DNA of 64,000 nucleotides from contig CM034103.1 in the NCBI GenBank assembly GCA_019914945.1, positions 2,170,001 to 2,234,000 on the forward strand, in the 5' to 3' direction. How positions within the stretch are numbered: position 1 is the stretch's first letter; each line of letters starts with the position of its first letter. Origin of the DNA: Typha latifolia (taxonomy: Eukaryota > Streptophyta > Magnoliopsida > Poales > Typhaceae). A program made the position numbers and the translations under genes. The notes below the pieces were generated by a model. That model was not told the DNA's origin, searched no databases, and saw only the letters and a program-made list of their open reading frames with translations. Shown one piece after another: positions 25,601 through 40,600 of the stretch.

Positions 25601-28600
25601 AATATGAAACCTAAAGATAAATCTTTAGGTGAAACTTTGAAAAATATGGCTCTTGGAAATACATTTTGGGATAATATTGTCACCGCAGTATTTGAGCCTC
25701 TTGTCAAAGTATTAAGACTTGTAGACAGTGATGACAAGTCTGAGATGGGTTTCTTATATGAGGCAATGGACATAGCTAAAGAATCAATAAAAAAAAATAT
25801 GGGCCAAAGTTATAGGAAGTGGTGGAAGATGATTGATTCTAGATGGAACAAACAACTATATAGAGATATACGCGCTGCTGGTAAGCATGCTTTTAAGTTT
25901 TAAGTTTTAATTTATTTTTATTTATGAATATTTAAAAATTTGAATGCTTACAAATTTTAAATTTCTACAGGGTATTTTCTTAATCAAAGATTTCAATTCT
26001 CTAAAAATGTCAATAATGATAGTGAAGTCTTATTGGGGGTTAGAAAGGTAATCAGCAAGCTTGAGCTCGATATTCATAAACAAATCCTGTGCGATAAAGA
26101 AGTGAGTTATGATTCAATTAAATAATTTTATTATTATTTGTTTCAAGTTTTAACTTTCAATATAATCAATAAGCTAATAATATATTTCTGATTTCAGATG
26201 GAGAGATATAGATTGAGAGCTGGGAAATTCAGTACTGCTAAAGTTGCTGCAGCTATATCTCATAACACTCCAGCTGAATGGTGGTCTATTTATGGATGGG
26301 AGGAGGCAACAAATTTGACGCCAATAGCAAAGAAGATTTTAAGTCAAACCGTGTCTTCATCACAGTGTGAAAGAAATTGGACTACTTTTTCCTTAATCCA
26401 CACAAAACCACGCAACCGATTGACAATGAAAAGATTGGAGAGGTTAGTTTTTTGTCATTATAATATGAGATTGAGGGAGAGAAATTTAAGAAGGCAGAAA
26501 ATGAACAACTGATTGATTTAAATCATATTTTTGATGAAGAAGACCCCTTGACTCCATGGATCAGAAATAGAAGACAGGTTATTAGATGACAGAGATAACC
26601 CATGGTTAGATGAAATATTGGGAGAGACCACGACGAGGGCAGAGGCTGGTACAAGTCATTCAGCAGCGAGAGATAGTATACCTACTAATACTAGTCATAG
26701 TCATGATGATACATATGGTGGTGAGATCGTTCCATCTACATTTGTTGAAGAAAGTCAAGGAGGCATAAGGAGTGAAGACAAAGAAACTGAGGATATATAT
26801 ACATATCAGCGACGTCGTCATGAGATGCATTTTGGTTCCTATGATTATAGTACATCGAGTATTTATTGTTTGGAGCCATCACAAGATCCATATGCTAGTT
26901 ATTATCCTCAGTATTCTCAGGCACAAGATCCAAATGCTGGTTATTATCCTCCTCAAACGCAAGTCACACAACAAGATCCATACAATATGACTAGTATGAT
27001 GAAATTACTTTTTGGAGCATCAGGTCTCAGACATCAATATTTACAAACTTATGGTGATTATGATGATGAAAACTATAGAAATTTACGAGAACCAGCTCGG
27101 TATTCAACAAAGTTTTAAATTTTGAGTAAGTTAATACATTTTTTTAAGTTTTTAGACTTCATATGTGAGTAATTTTTGTTTTCTTATTTTTTGTCATTTT
27201 TTCTAAATTTTTCTGCATTTTAAAATAATATTTAGAATTTTATATAATTAAAAAATAGTCTGATCCGATACGAACGGCCGATACGGCCGATACGTATCGT
27301 TTTTCTGGACGGCCGATACCGATCCCGATCCCGATCCCGATACTGGGAACCTTGCTTTATATATTCATTAATTGACAATAATGCCCTTTATATTTTTTCT
27401 TTTAACAAAAGCTGAAGAAGAGGAAGAAGGGTATTTTAGTCAAAAGAAGTTACATTACTATTTACCAATATTATTAATGACAACTTGATATGACATTTAG
27501 AAGCATATCTGAAAAACAAATGAAGTCAAATTGCAAATATGCTAAATAAAATGATGTTTTTCAAAGTATATTTAAAATATAGGTCCCAATGTCCAAAGAA
27601 CATTATGACATTCTGTGAGGCTAAAAGTAATATTATTTTATCTTCTTTGAGTGGCATCTTTGAATACTTTAAATAATGTAGATCAAATCTGATACTTCAT
27701 ATCTTTATTGTCACATTTATAAAAGTACCAAAAGTTTCTACTTTCTAAATATCGATTAGTAAAGTATGTAAAAAACCCTATAAATATATCTGTGTATGTG
27801 TGCATATAAACTAAACATATATGTGTCATAGCATGCGTGTCACATACAAAAGAACATTCTCTCTCTCTAGGACACCCGATGGGGGTGCAAACTCAGGCGA
27901 ATGGTGACTCGATGAGCGGCGACGGCGAAGGTGAGTAGTCCCTTACGTTTTTCTCTCCCTCTCTTATGGCACGGCAAGCAAGTGCCGTGGCACGACCATC
28001 ATTGCTTGAAACATTAATACATAGTAGAAAAGCGGCAGTTATTGATGCACTGTAGACATCAAATACATCAATATTTTCATTACCTAGTACAGAAACCATC
28101 TGCAACAGATAGGAGCTCAATGAATGAGTTAAATTCAGGACGATTCCCACTGCATATCTGCAGCAATTCAGAGATACAGATATTACAAACACCTCTTTGC
28201 AACTAGTTTAGGATTTCAAAGAACTTACCGATGTTTGTATTCCATTAAGTGATGCATCTCCACTTTCTACATAGAGGCAAAACGAACACACGTATTCATT
28301 TGCCTCTCCTGCAATAGCAAGTGGTGGCTCTCCGCATGAGAAATGATACCTGCCGATGTCACACTTAAATCAATCAAAACCATTCAAAGTCTAAAATAAT
28401 CCAAATATATCTAAATAAATTACTAATCAGTAGCCACAGTGCAGTTATCATAGTTAATCATCAGGACATAATTAAAACGGACTACTAGTTTAAATTCTAG
28501 TTAAACTTCTCCAAATTGATCAGCAAATCAAGGTTAGTATTACGATACATTTCCAGAAACGCAAGATACATATGTACCAGAACAAGATATTCTGTGATTC

Positions 28601-31600
28601 GAAACATGTAGAATATGTGTGTTACAGTCACTGCACAAAATTGCAGCTTGAAAGAAAAATCAATTTGCAGATAACAGAATTGCCATGCTGACGAAGTTAT
28701 CTTACCGATCCTCACATGTCAGGCATGTATATACTTTTTCATCGTCTAAATCATTCGGACAGCATACACCAAAGGTTCTTGTCATACAAGCCCTTGATCC
28801 AGCATATATGCACAGAGCCTTATCCAGAGATCTTTTGATCTGACAATGCATAATTAAGAAATCTAAGTTCCAGAAAGAATTTCTTACCAGGAATAGGATA
28901 GAAATTAAGATAACCCACTTTTACAAGCTCAATGGACAGAGCACCAATATCACCAACAGATGACTGCATAAGGTCATGACACCGCAACTTCCATTTGTCA
29001 ATCTTTTCAACCTCTAAGATTATCTTCTCCATCTCAAGACAATCAAGAGCATCAGCTTGGCCACTTTCCTGCCATGAAATGAAGGATGAGCATATTTCAC
29101 AAGAAAATATTTGCAAAGGTCAATGTAATCTTTCAGAGGCAAATATTATGAGAAACATAGAGTTGGCATTTTCAATCAAAGTCAATAATGCATTTTCACC
29201 ACCTAGTATACTTCGAACAGTAATCAATTCATACTGGTGGTTATAGAGGGGATTCATAACAAATATATTCTTGTGGAAATGAAGAAAACTGAAAAGGAAT
29301 CAAATGGCTAACAATTAAAGCATAAAAACAGGAGACTTTATTGGTGGCATACTGGCATCCATTTTTCAGGTAGATGAGGATAACACCAGTTAAAAGGGAT
29401 TGAAAAACATTCAGATACTTATACCAATCGTAGCTGTCATACATTATAAATTGTCAAATTAACCAAAGATCAAACTTGGGGGAAAAATACTATCTTTTAC
29501 TAGCTTTAAAGGCGTGATACCATAGGCATCAACCAATTTCCATGCAAAGATTAGTTAGTACTTGAGGTTATTGCAGTGCGTGGAGTATTATGCCCTTTGT
29601 AACTAGATTTCCATATGATAGACAACTTTTTCACATACAGAAATCATGTTAGCTCACCATCGTTCAGTAATTTGACTACGTTCCAAGCTTGAAAAGGTTA
29701 GCATACCAAAGAGAAACATCGGCAATAAAACAATACACAAAACCATTATCAACAGTATTGTAAATAAAAAGATGATTTTACCTAGTTCTGGAGCAAAGAT
29801 TCTGACTTGAAATCAAAGTGCTATCAACAAAGAAAATATTTATTTCACTCCATAATCTCAAATGAATCTCAAGCGATTATTATGCATAAGAGTTAGCTTC
29901 CGGCAGGTAGCTTAATGAGGAATGACGAGATAGTTACAAATTAGACTTCATGTACCTAATGAAGAATGCATAAGAAGAAAAGAAAGTTCAAAAATCACGC
30001 AAAAAAAAAAGAAAGGCAAAAAAAAAGGATCTCCATAGATTTGGCTCGCTTATGATAGACCCACCTTCAATTAATAAATGAAACTTTATATGAGGATCTA
30101 ATGCTTGGAAATGAGAAAGGAGGATTCCAGTACATTAAGTCTCAAAACAATAGAATCAGAGGCCAACAACACCAACTATTTCAAAAAACATCCACAGCAG
30201 AACCATGAAACAAAATTTCTCACATATAAGCAGAGATTGATTCTCACACGAGCACCATAACATATAGTAGTGAAGCTTTTGCCTCAGTATGGAGTGAGCT
30301 ACAAGAGCCATGAATATAAGATATAACACTTCATGGGCCCAACTTTTAAGTTATAGAAGCCATGTGAAGAGATCAAGTATAGCATATGTGTTTCTGCTAA
30401 AAATGTTCCCAGGATCTATGCTATACCATTTTGAGCATGTTCCCTACATTAAGATTGACAATCATGGGAACAGTAGATGATAAATAATTTCTTTAAGGGA
30501 GAGTTACGATTTGACCTCCTCAACATATGGTATTATCAGTTAGCAACCCTTGAAAACTTTCTCCGTACAATTTGAACCCCCTCAACTATCAAATATCATG
30601 AAGCCCTTAACACTATTAATAAAACAAACTGAATTTCTTTTTTAAACTTAACGAGCTTAACTGAGAAGAGGAAGACGAGATTGGTTTTAGCCTTTTAGGA
30701 ACAATTTAGAGAATGAAGATGTGAAAGAGATGGAGGAAAAATATGAAATGGGATTTAGGATTAGATCTGAGAACACAGCTGATGGAAAGATGGAGGCAAA
30801 GAAAAAGAACCAAGTTTTGTAGGAGAGAAGAAAGAGATGATCTAGAAATGGAGGAAAAAAGGATGGAGGAAGAAGAAGATGCTGATTTTGGGATTGGGTT
30901 AGAGAATAAAATAAGTAAAACGGTGATAAATGATGGATATGGTGAAGAGATACGGTATTAAAATTAGGTCAGAGGAAGAAGATGATGAAGAGATGATAAA
31001 AGATAGGGATTTGGGGCTAATGATAGAAGAATGCGACTGAGAGAAGAAAGAAGGTAAGGGCACTTCTGTGAATAAAATATAATTAGAAGTCATGTGCTCG
31101 TCACACTAGTTATTTCCATAAAATTAAATCTTAACCGAAGATTAAAGGAAGGACTAATTTGCTGAAATATGACAGTGAAGGGGTCAAATTGTTATAAAAA
31201 ATTCTTGAGGGATGTTAAGTGATATGGGCTTGTAGTTATGCAGTCAAAATGTAAATCTCCCTTTTTTAACTTGAAATGTGGTATAGAAATAAACTGGAAG
31301 AGCTTTATTTGCAAATAGAAATTGAGTATGTGATGATATTTAGCTATGAGAGGTCTAAAGTTGAAAACAACCTTTAATGTCAGAACTCTCAAAGCACACA
31401 CTGAAGGACTGACATAGCTTCCGAACTCTATGGAATTGGTGACTGAAATACTACAAATATAGAAAATAAACAAGATGACCTTTAATATCAAAAGTAGTGG
31501 CAATAAACGTACCTTGAGTTTTGATAGAAAAGCCCAAGACTGTTGGCCAGGCAATGCAAAGAAAGAGTGGCACTGCTCTATCCAGGATCTGGAAAATGAA

Positions 31601-34600
31601 ATATGGTGTTACATATAAGGAGAATGCAAAAGGCTACAGTGAAAAGAAAATGCCTGAAGCTAATATAAAATAAGCTGGTCATGATAGCTTCCATTCGACT
31701 GTACAGCAGCAGTCAACTTCTATTTAGAACCATGTCAAGTGATTGATCCGTCTTAAGGTGTTATTTTATGCAGTTCAACTGAACCCTATAGAACAACTTC
31801 TCAATCTGCCTATGATACATCAAACACGTACTCACGGAAGTTTGTTTCTTGAATACCTAATTAAGTGTTATCATGTATGAGAGAAAATTATCACAGAGTA
31901 ATGTTTTAACAAACTCTGCTAAAAGATAATCAACTAGATTTAACCTTCCAAAAATGATAACAACCAAAGCCTTTAGTCCCAACAATTTGGAGTAGGTCAC
32001 ATGGATAATCTTTCTCCATTCATTTCTATGTGCAAGAGCCTGCCTCAAATCAAGCATTATCACATCCTCTGTTACTGATCATGCTAGTTTTGGTTCTTGT
32101 CCAACCAAGGAATCTTCTATTTGACTAAAAACACTCCATCATACTGGTGCAATGTGACACATTCAAACCATCATAATTGATTCTCACATAAAAGATCCTC
32201 TATAACTAAACCTAACTTTTGTTTGCTATTACAAGTTCTAGGTCCATCCCCTCTAGGAACACCACCAATCCACCTCAATGGATTTTCATTTCTTTTTTTA
32301 TTCTATATTAATTCCAAGTACAATCAATATCTTATTCATATAGTCAAACCAGCAGTTATGCTGAGAAATAGGTATCATGAAACAAAAAGCCAAATCTCTA
32401 AAAACGGACCTAAAAGGAGATTTCCAATTTACTAAGAGAATGAACTAATAAATCTAGAAATTAAGAACCAAGAAATATGTGGTTTGAGATCAACATGACA
32501 CCAATGACATCGTTAGAAGGTTTTTACATTCAGACAACACATTTCTTAATTAACTCCATTAACTTACTAATTACTCTAAAAGCTTAAGCTATTAAAGATC
32601 GGTGACTTATACATTTTACATTCTAATACTCCCCCTCACTTCTGAGCTAAAATATTTTAATAGGCCCAAAAAGTGAATTTAATCTAAATAAATAGAATTT
32701 TATATTTTCAAACAAAAATGAGCATGACGAGATTTGAACCCATAATCTCTGGGCTCGATAACATATTAACTCATTAATTACTCTAAAAACTTAAGCTTTT
32801 AGATAACAGTGTTTTTTATATTTTATAGTCTAATAGACTCCAATGAGGTCCAAATCATGTCTATACCTGCCCAAAACTTACATGAATAAGTCCAGATTGG
32901 AGTTGAGAGAGTCCAGCTCAAGTCTCATCCAGTCACAACCCTAGATAAAACCCACTCATCTAAAGCCTCACACAAAAATTTATGAATTACGAAAAACCAT
33001 GGTTTGCCGGATCCCGAATGGGGTTCGGCTAAACCCGATCCGAACTCTTTCTATCTCTTTCTCTCTTTCCCTCTTTCTTCTCGCTCTCTCTTTTTCTCTT
33101 TCTCTCACTTTTTTTTCTCTTTTTCTCTCCTTACTATATAGTCATTGTTTCTCTTAAGGAGAAATCTAGCCCGTCGTTAGTGTCTAATTTTTTAATTTTA
33201 TTTCTTTATTTTTCTCTCAGCTTTTTCATCTCTTCCACTCTTTTTTTCTTCTCTTTTCTTCTTTCTTTACTGCACCATAGTTTTTCTTTTTTTTGTTTGG
33301 TTTTCTTCCAACTCACTCTCTTTTTAATCTCTTCTTCTTTTCAGTTTTCACTATACCATGATTTTTCTTTCTTTATTTTTCTTATTTTTTATAATTCTTT
33401 CTAAATTTTTAGAAGTTTTCTACATTTTAAATAATTAAAAAGTCTAATCCGATTTAGGCGACCAATATGGCCAATCTAGCCGATACGTATTGTTTTTTCG
33501 GAAGGCCGATCCCGATCCCGATTCATCAAACCTTGCGAAAAACTAATAGAAGTAAATCCAAAGAAGTGTTCATCAAGAATTAGAAATCAGCTATCTATAA
33601 TATAGTTAGTTTCCAAACAAGCACTTATTATAGCTACATATATAAAGCCAATTTGAGGCAGATAAATAAGTCAAGACTTGAAATTTGCAAAAAAATTCTT
33701 ACTAAATAGAGAATATGCATAGGGAACTAGAAACTAACTTGTGTTTCTCAATGGCATTCAGAAGAATGGAAACCACCATAGGATACATGATAACAATCTC
33801 CTGCAACATTAATTCATATGTTGTGAAGTAATAAGTTAGTTTTCCGGACCCCTGAAAATTCACAGGGAAATTCAAAATGAACAAACCTGATTTTCTCCTA
33901 AGGCATTGTCTAGATCCTCCAATTTGCATCTTTTACAGATTTGAGGATCTGGAATTAGGATGAGTGCATTTTTAAGCCAACTTGTTCCTCCGAACAACTT
34001 CCTAGCTAAATTACTAGCAGTAAGTTCGGCTGGAAGATGATCAACTTCTTCAAGCAAGCTATCAACCTCCTGCATAAGGTCAAAAATTATTTAATATAAG
34101 CAGCCATGGATCTTCTGAGTAAAAACTATGATTGGCACATATATCTTGCAATCCAATGAGGATACTATGCATATGGATCTATGTTTTCACTGGTAATGTA
34201 AACAAAGAATAATCATGTCACTGGTAGTGATTCACATGGCCAAGGAAAAGGGGATAACAAGTTGTAGACATTAATATAAATTATAAAATAATGAGAAAAA
34301 TATGGGTAGAACTAGAATCCAAAGATTGCATACCATATCACCTAAGCAATCAAGAAGAAACGAGATGATAGAACGGAAAATTCTACTTACAGAGAGAAAT
34401 AAGGTAGCAAAGAAATCAATGATCCATCATCACAATATATCAAAAAGATCGAAATAAATATGACGTACAGTAATATTGAAATAATCTTTGTCAAAATGCA
34501 GTGATATAACTAAAAACAAAAGAAGTACAGATAACTAAATCCCAGCTACTCCTGTAGTTCAAGTCATTCAGAAGGAAGTTATTATCTGTAAACTAATAAG

Positions 34601-37600
34601 GGAAATTTGAAATCAAGATAAAGAATAGAGAGGGCACAATTGAAGAACAATAACACATTGATAGAGAAAGATTACATGACTGTTCCACTACAATGCAATC
34701 AAAACACAGAACTGCACTGTAAAGGCAAGTTGACAATCTCAATTTTTGATGGCCAGTACAATTCAATGTTGCAATCATGCAAAAAGAAGCATGTGAGTAA
34801 TGCGTCGTAATGTCCAAATGATTACTCAAAAATCAAAATAGATACCTCCCTGTGTGTAAGCAATTTGACATACATAAACTTCATTTACAAAAGCCTCACC
34901 TAGGAATAATACAATTAATTCTACATTTGACAGCTAAATGGAGTGAAATAACTGGAAGATGGCATCATGGCGCATGACTGAAAAAATGAGTACATGAAGT
35001 TATGCTTGGAAGTTGGAACATCCACACCAAGTCAAATCTCATTTGTACAGTCAGTCAGTCAGTGACATGCATTTCAAAATATGTTTGAACAATACAAAAT
35101 TATTGATGGCCAATTATTTTCCATCCTTCAAAGAAGAGGAAATCTGTCAATGTCTGGAACAAGGACGTGAAATTGTCAGTAAAGCAACTTATTGATAGAA
35201 AGATCATGCCAACTACTCTAATCTTGTATAACATTCTTTTGCATTATTTTTGGTATAGCAAACACCCTACATCTTTTCAGCAGATGCTTTAAAAATTCCA
35301 CTGTGACAATGGATGATTTAAATGACTGCAAACTCTTACGCAGAAATATATATAGAGTAGTACATGCTCAAAGTTCCAATGAACTAGCAGTTTTACCATT
35401 CATGGTTGAACTCAATAGCAGAAGATGTGTCATCTAAAGAATATTCATAAATGTAGTATATGATAAACCAGGGTACACCTTAGATCAACATCAGATGATC
35501 AGAATAGCAAGAACAATAGTGAAGAAAAGAGCACATGACATAATTTAAGGTAAGAAGAAATACATCTGGCAGCTGCTATGTGAAAGTATGAATAAATTAC
35601 ATACCATGAGCAACGGAACCCTGAACCAGAAAGACAAGGCTCTTGAGATCCATTTCAACATCAAAGATGTATCTCGTAGTTTAGGTAACTCCTCAAATTC
35701 GAAACCAAGAGACAGTGCAACTTCTATTGCCACATTAACTTTACCAAGTAGTTCCTCAATTTTATTTGGAAGACAAGTGTCAATTAAGACACCAGCATCA
35801 TGCATATGCAACAAACATTTTGAATCTTCTAATAAACTAAGTGCATCATGCTCCCATCCATGGAGTTCCTTTAAAATGATTTCAAGTCTTTGTGGAATGT
35901 CTAAAATAACCTTCAGACATTTAGATTGAGCAATCAATTCCTGCATAATCAGATAAAATATTGTACATCAGAAAGAAATAATTGGAAAAGTGATGAGATG
36001 ATTTGGTGAGGCAATATAAACCTTTAAGTCGTCTACTTTCAGGAAAAGCCCAGTTCTTCTCCTACCACATAAATTGTGCTCCAAGTATGGCTGAGATTTA
36101 TGCATCCATGACTGAGTTACTGATACTGCATCCACTATATTCACGAGAGAAGGGAGGGTAGCAAATATCTCTTCTGAAGACCTGAAATTATTGCATTAAT
36201 GAACAAAAAGATACTACACTACAGCATAAACAGAATAAAACATTCAACAGTCAGTGGTATACCGTATGAGGGTCTCAAATTCAGACATGTAAGATGCATG
36301 ACCAAAAATAACTCTAGCCTTTTCTTCCCAAGAAATGGCTGCCTTAAGCACTCTAGACATCTCGATGAACAAAAGCTCCTCATTAATTTTTAATCTGGCA
36401 TGGGAATCAGGGTGAGGTATCAAAGCTCATAATTCATCATTAAACAGATCTCAAGATTGACCACCAATCCACAATATCGAAAACTTACAATGAAGCCTCT
36501 GTCACCACTTGCTGGATTGTCTCCAATGGCATACGAGTAGAGCGTGCCTGTTAGCAATTGCATAATCAAATTGTTAAATTAGCAAAGACAAAAGACCAAA
36601 GAGTCATCACAAAGTCAGTAAGAAATTAAGAATCATAAACCATATAACTGAAGAGTTAATTTAAATAGATCCAGAGATGAGCAACTTTATGTACACATGT
36701 TTCCTAAAGAGATTCTTAGAGAATAAGCATGCCGCATACTGGAGCTTAAAAACATAAAATATCAAGAGCATCTTCAAGCAACAGAAAGAGAACAGAACGG
36801 AACACCGAAAAGCAAAACATATTAAACAAGGTAAAGGGAAATAAATGAAAATTTTGCATAAAAAAGAAGAGTAATACCTCCAATGCTTTCTTTCTGCAAA
36901 TTGACTTCTTTAGTTCTTCCTTGACCAAAGGCACCTCATCAACTATATCAACAAGAAACAGATGTTAAGAGGAAGAATATTTTTTGGACAATAATAATCT
37001 AGAGAAGAATTTTAATCTTTTCTACCAACAATTTCAGGAATAAATAAAAAATTTCAACAACTTATGCCTTGTAATCTTAGTGATTCCCCATCATTCAGGA
37101 CACTATATAGTTCTTTAACAATGTTTGTGTAGTCTTCCCGTCCCTCAATGTTTTGCACAAGATCATTAGCATGGCAAATCCAGGAACATGCATCTCGGTG
37201 GTATTGCCTCAGGAGATTCAGCTCTGGAATTCTAAATGTCAAAATAGCAGCATCCCGCAGAAAATCTTCAAGTTCCTGCAGATTTGGAAGGCCAAAAAAA
37301 ATACCATTTTGAAGCTTAATACAGGTACTTCTTGCAAAAAGCTAAAAGGTGGTAGCAAACAAGTAAAGATCACAACCTTTAATCTATGGGGGCGTTTTAG
37401 GTACTCTTCACACCGTATTTTCCATGAGTCAGCTTCTCTACATAAGTTTGAAAGCAAATGCATCTCCGGAAGATGAACATGAAGCTGTAGCATCTGTTAA
37501 ATTTCATGATTATGTCAATTACAGAAAAGATGACAACTGCCAGATACTTCAAAAACATGGAAATAATGTACTTCAGAAAATAGAAGAGTAGGAGCTTGCT

Positions 37601-40600
37601 ACAATAACTGCACCTCTGATGTCAGCGTGCTCAGGACACTGATTTCAAGGACATCTGGCTTTTTCTCTGACAGGCATGCAGAAGCATTTTTCAACCAAAT
37701 CTGCGGTAGAATAGTTTAAGATCCCAAAACATTGGACACAACGAAAGAATGAAAAATAGCGCATAAAGAAACGTATTGTGAAAGAATCCAAGTCGGCCAT
37801 TATTTTTCTTCTAATTTATTGCCCTCTTATTTCAATTCTACGAATCAACCAAATCCAATCTTCTCTGATGATATTCCTAGAAATATAACACAGTGGTGAC
37901 TGAACTGTCTTGAACTTAGCATTCACTTAAATCACTCTTTCAAAACCATTTATTCTTATTTAATTATGCTATAATCAGCAAATGGTCATACAAGTACTTC
38001 AAACAAACGACCAACTTCAAACTCTACTAGAAATACACCAGCAGCATCCAGGAAAAGAGACAGATTATTCCCAATTTAAATATTTTTATTAGGAAACTGT
38101 ACCTTTGCAGAAGAAAGCTCATTTGCCAATATTTCCGTTTCTCTTAGATTAATGGGAAATTCAGCAGCTCTGGAGTACAATTCTTCCAATTTGTCAATCT
38201 GGAGTAGAGATGTCAAAAAGAAACTAGAATCAGCAATTCTATAACTGACTCCAAAACGAAGAGCATAAATCTGTGACATTATACTATATATGATCAGAAA
38301 AGAGGAATGTAGATTGAACTAGTTCACAGAACAATACAAAGACTAATAGCACATAATGGAACTTTAACACAAAATTTAACTGTATTAACTTTACATCACA
38401 TTTATATAGAATAAGACATTAACATAATGCTGTCGGAGTATTTTTATGTAATATTTAAATAATATTGCATACAACAGCAATAAATCTTTATTGAGTTAGT
38501 CTCAACAATTTGGAATCAACTATATGAATTATCTTCCTACATTGAACTTTATTTCGTAAGGTTATCCATTAAATCAAAATGTTATCATATTTTCACTTTC
38601 TATATCCTCCTATGTCAGTTTTGATCTACCCTCTCAAAGATTTCCAGCAGTAAATTTTCCTTGAGAACATTTTGCAATAGGTCACTTACACATAAGCAAG
38701 ATGAAAGAGCAGACTTTATTTCGCTAACAAGCTTACTTGCCTCCTCCACATGGGCCTGCAAGGTAAATAAAAAGATTAAAAAGTTAAAAATTAGTTTTGC
38801 TGCATGCACAGAACTGAGCTACAGGAATCTACATGTACTGACTTTCAATTTCGTAAGTCCAGGCTCACAGCAGGGAACAGGATTAACACTCAGCAATTCC
38901 TCAACCTCATAACACGATACTTTCGCAGTATGCTTGTTCTTAGAATGAATGCAGTCATCTATTTTGGACAGGCAATTTTTTACATTAGATGCCCACTTCT
39001 GAGTTTTGATCAACCTGTATGACATATCACGTACCTGTCACATGCAGCACCAAAGAGAATATGTCATGGCATGAAATCAATTGGTCAAAACTTGTCTAAA
39101 TGGAATACATAATAATAATTAAAGAAAAATACAGGGTCCATCTCATGATTGGCCCAAAGAAATTGCTCAGCTTCCTTTAGGGCAGTATTATAAGCAGCAT
39201 CCGAGAATGGCATCTCAAGAATTTGGTAAGATTTTGAAAGCCAATCTTCCGCTAGTTGTGCATAAGATATGCGACCACCTTTAACCTGAATTTGAGTAAA
39301 ATCACATTATCCAAAGCAAGAAGAGCTGATAACAAATTGGAAGAACACCCAAAAAAAAAAACAATTAAAGAAAGTTCTTCTATGAAGTGTCTGCTACTTC
39401 GCAAGTTCTTGATATCCAAGAGATAAGATTTGAAACCAATGCGTACACATGAACTTAACCAGACAATGAAAGATACTACTAGTTCACTAATAGCGACTAT
39501 CCAAGGCCAAATCTTTCAGCCTAGTTCTCTGGTTCAAGGAGTTCACAATCCATATGGGAATCATGATAATGATATCACATTTCGTAAAGATCATGATATT
39601 GCATTCCATATTTCCTAATACCTTACCATTCATAGATGCTAGTGCAGAACTTCATCCAGTACACTCGATCTTACTTAGCACCAACTTTTCTCAAAATACT
39701 CCTATATAGCATCACGATAGTGAATTTTGAAATCATTATGGTCAGAATTTTTACCTAAAATTCTTAAAAAATGAAGTCTTGTATCCTAAAGTTTATTATA
39801 TATATTGTAAATGATGTCAAATGAAGTTTGGGATTGCCAGATCCACTCATCCACTATTTTGGAGTTTTGCTCCCGCTGCAAGCCTTCAACCACAACTGAA
39901 CCATTATATCTTCCAATCCTCTTGAAAATTAGGTCATTAAATAATAAGAACTTCATTAAGAACTAATAAAAGTTATGCGCAACTGCATGAACAATGTCAC
40001 TTTACAATCAAGAACTGCATAGCAACTCTTACCAGTCACAACATTATGAGCCATCAGCCAAGTAGAAGCAGACATACGGAGAAAATGTTCAACTTTCTTA
40101 CCTTTGCACCTGATTCATTAGGAAGTAAATGGCGCCATTGAGAAAATTCAATCTTTGTAGCCACCTCAGAAAATTTAGCCTCTGCGGTGAGAGAGCTAAT
40201 ACAGACCAAATCACCCAGCTCTGCAAGATTGTGACGGTAAAGAAGATGAAGGTTGTTGGGACTACATTCACAAAGACGCTTCCAGTGCTGAAAACAAAAA
40301 ATGAAAGGAAGTAAATGCATGTTTTCAACTACCTAATCTTAGTAACTATCTAGAACCAGAGACCATGAGTTAAACAATCTTATTATCAAGTAAAGATTGG
40401 CCTATTTAGGAAAGTACAGAATTTGGAAGGCTACAGAATGTAATGCTCCCTTTGTTGGACGTTGACAATATCCAAGAAGGCACTCCTCGACAATCTGATT
40501 TGGAGTTGTGATGCTTATGTCAGCAAAGGAACCTAACCATGGCACTTCTTGGATTCATGCAGATAAATTGTGTTAAGTGTCCAAAATGTTCAAATGTCAA

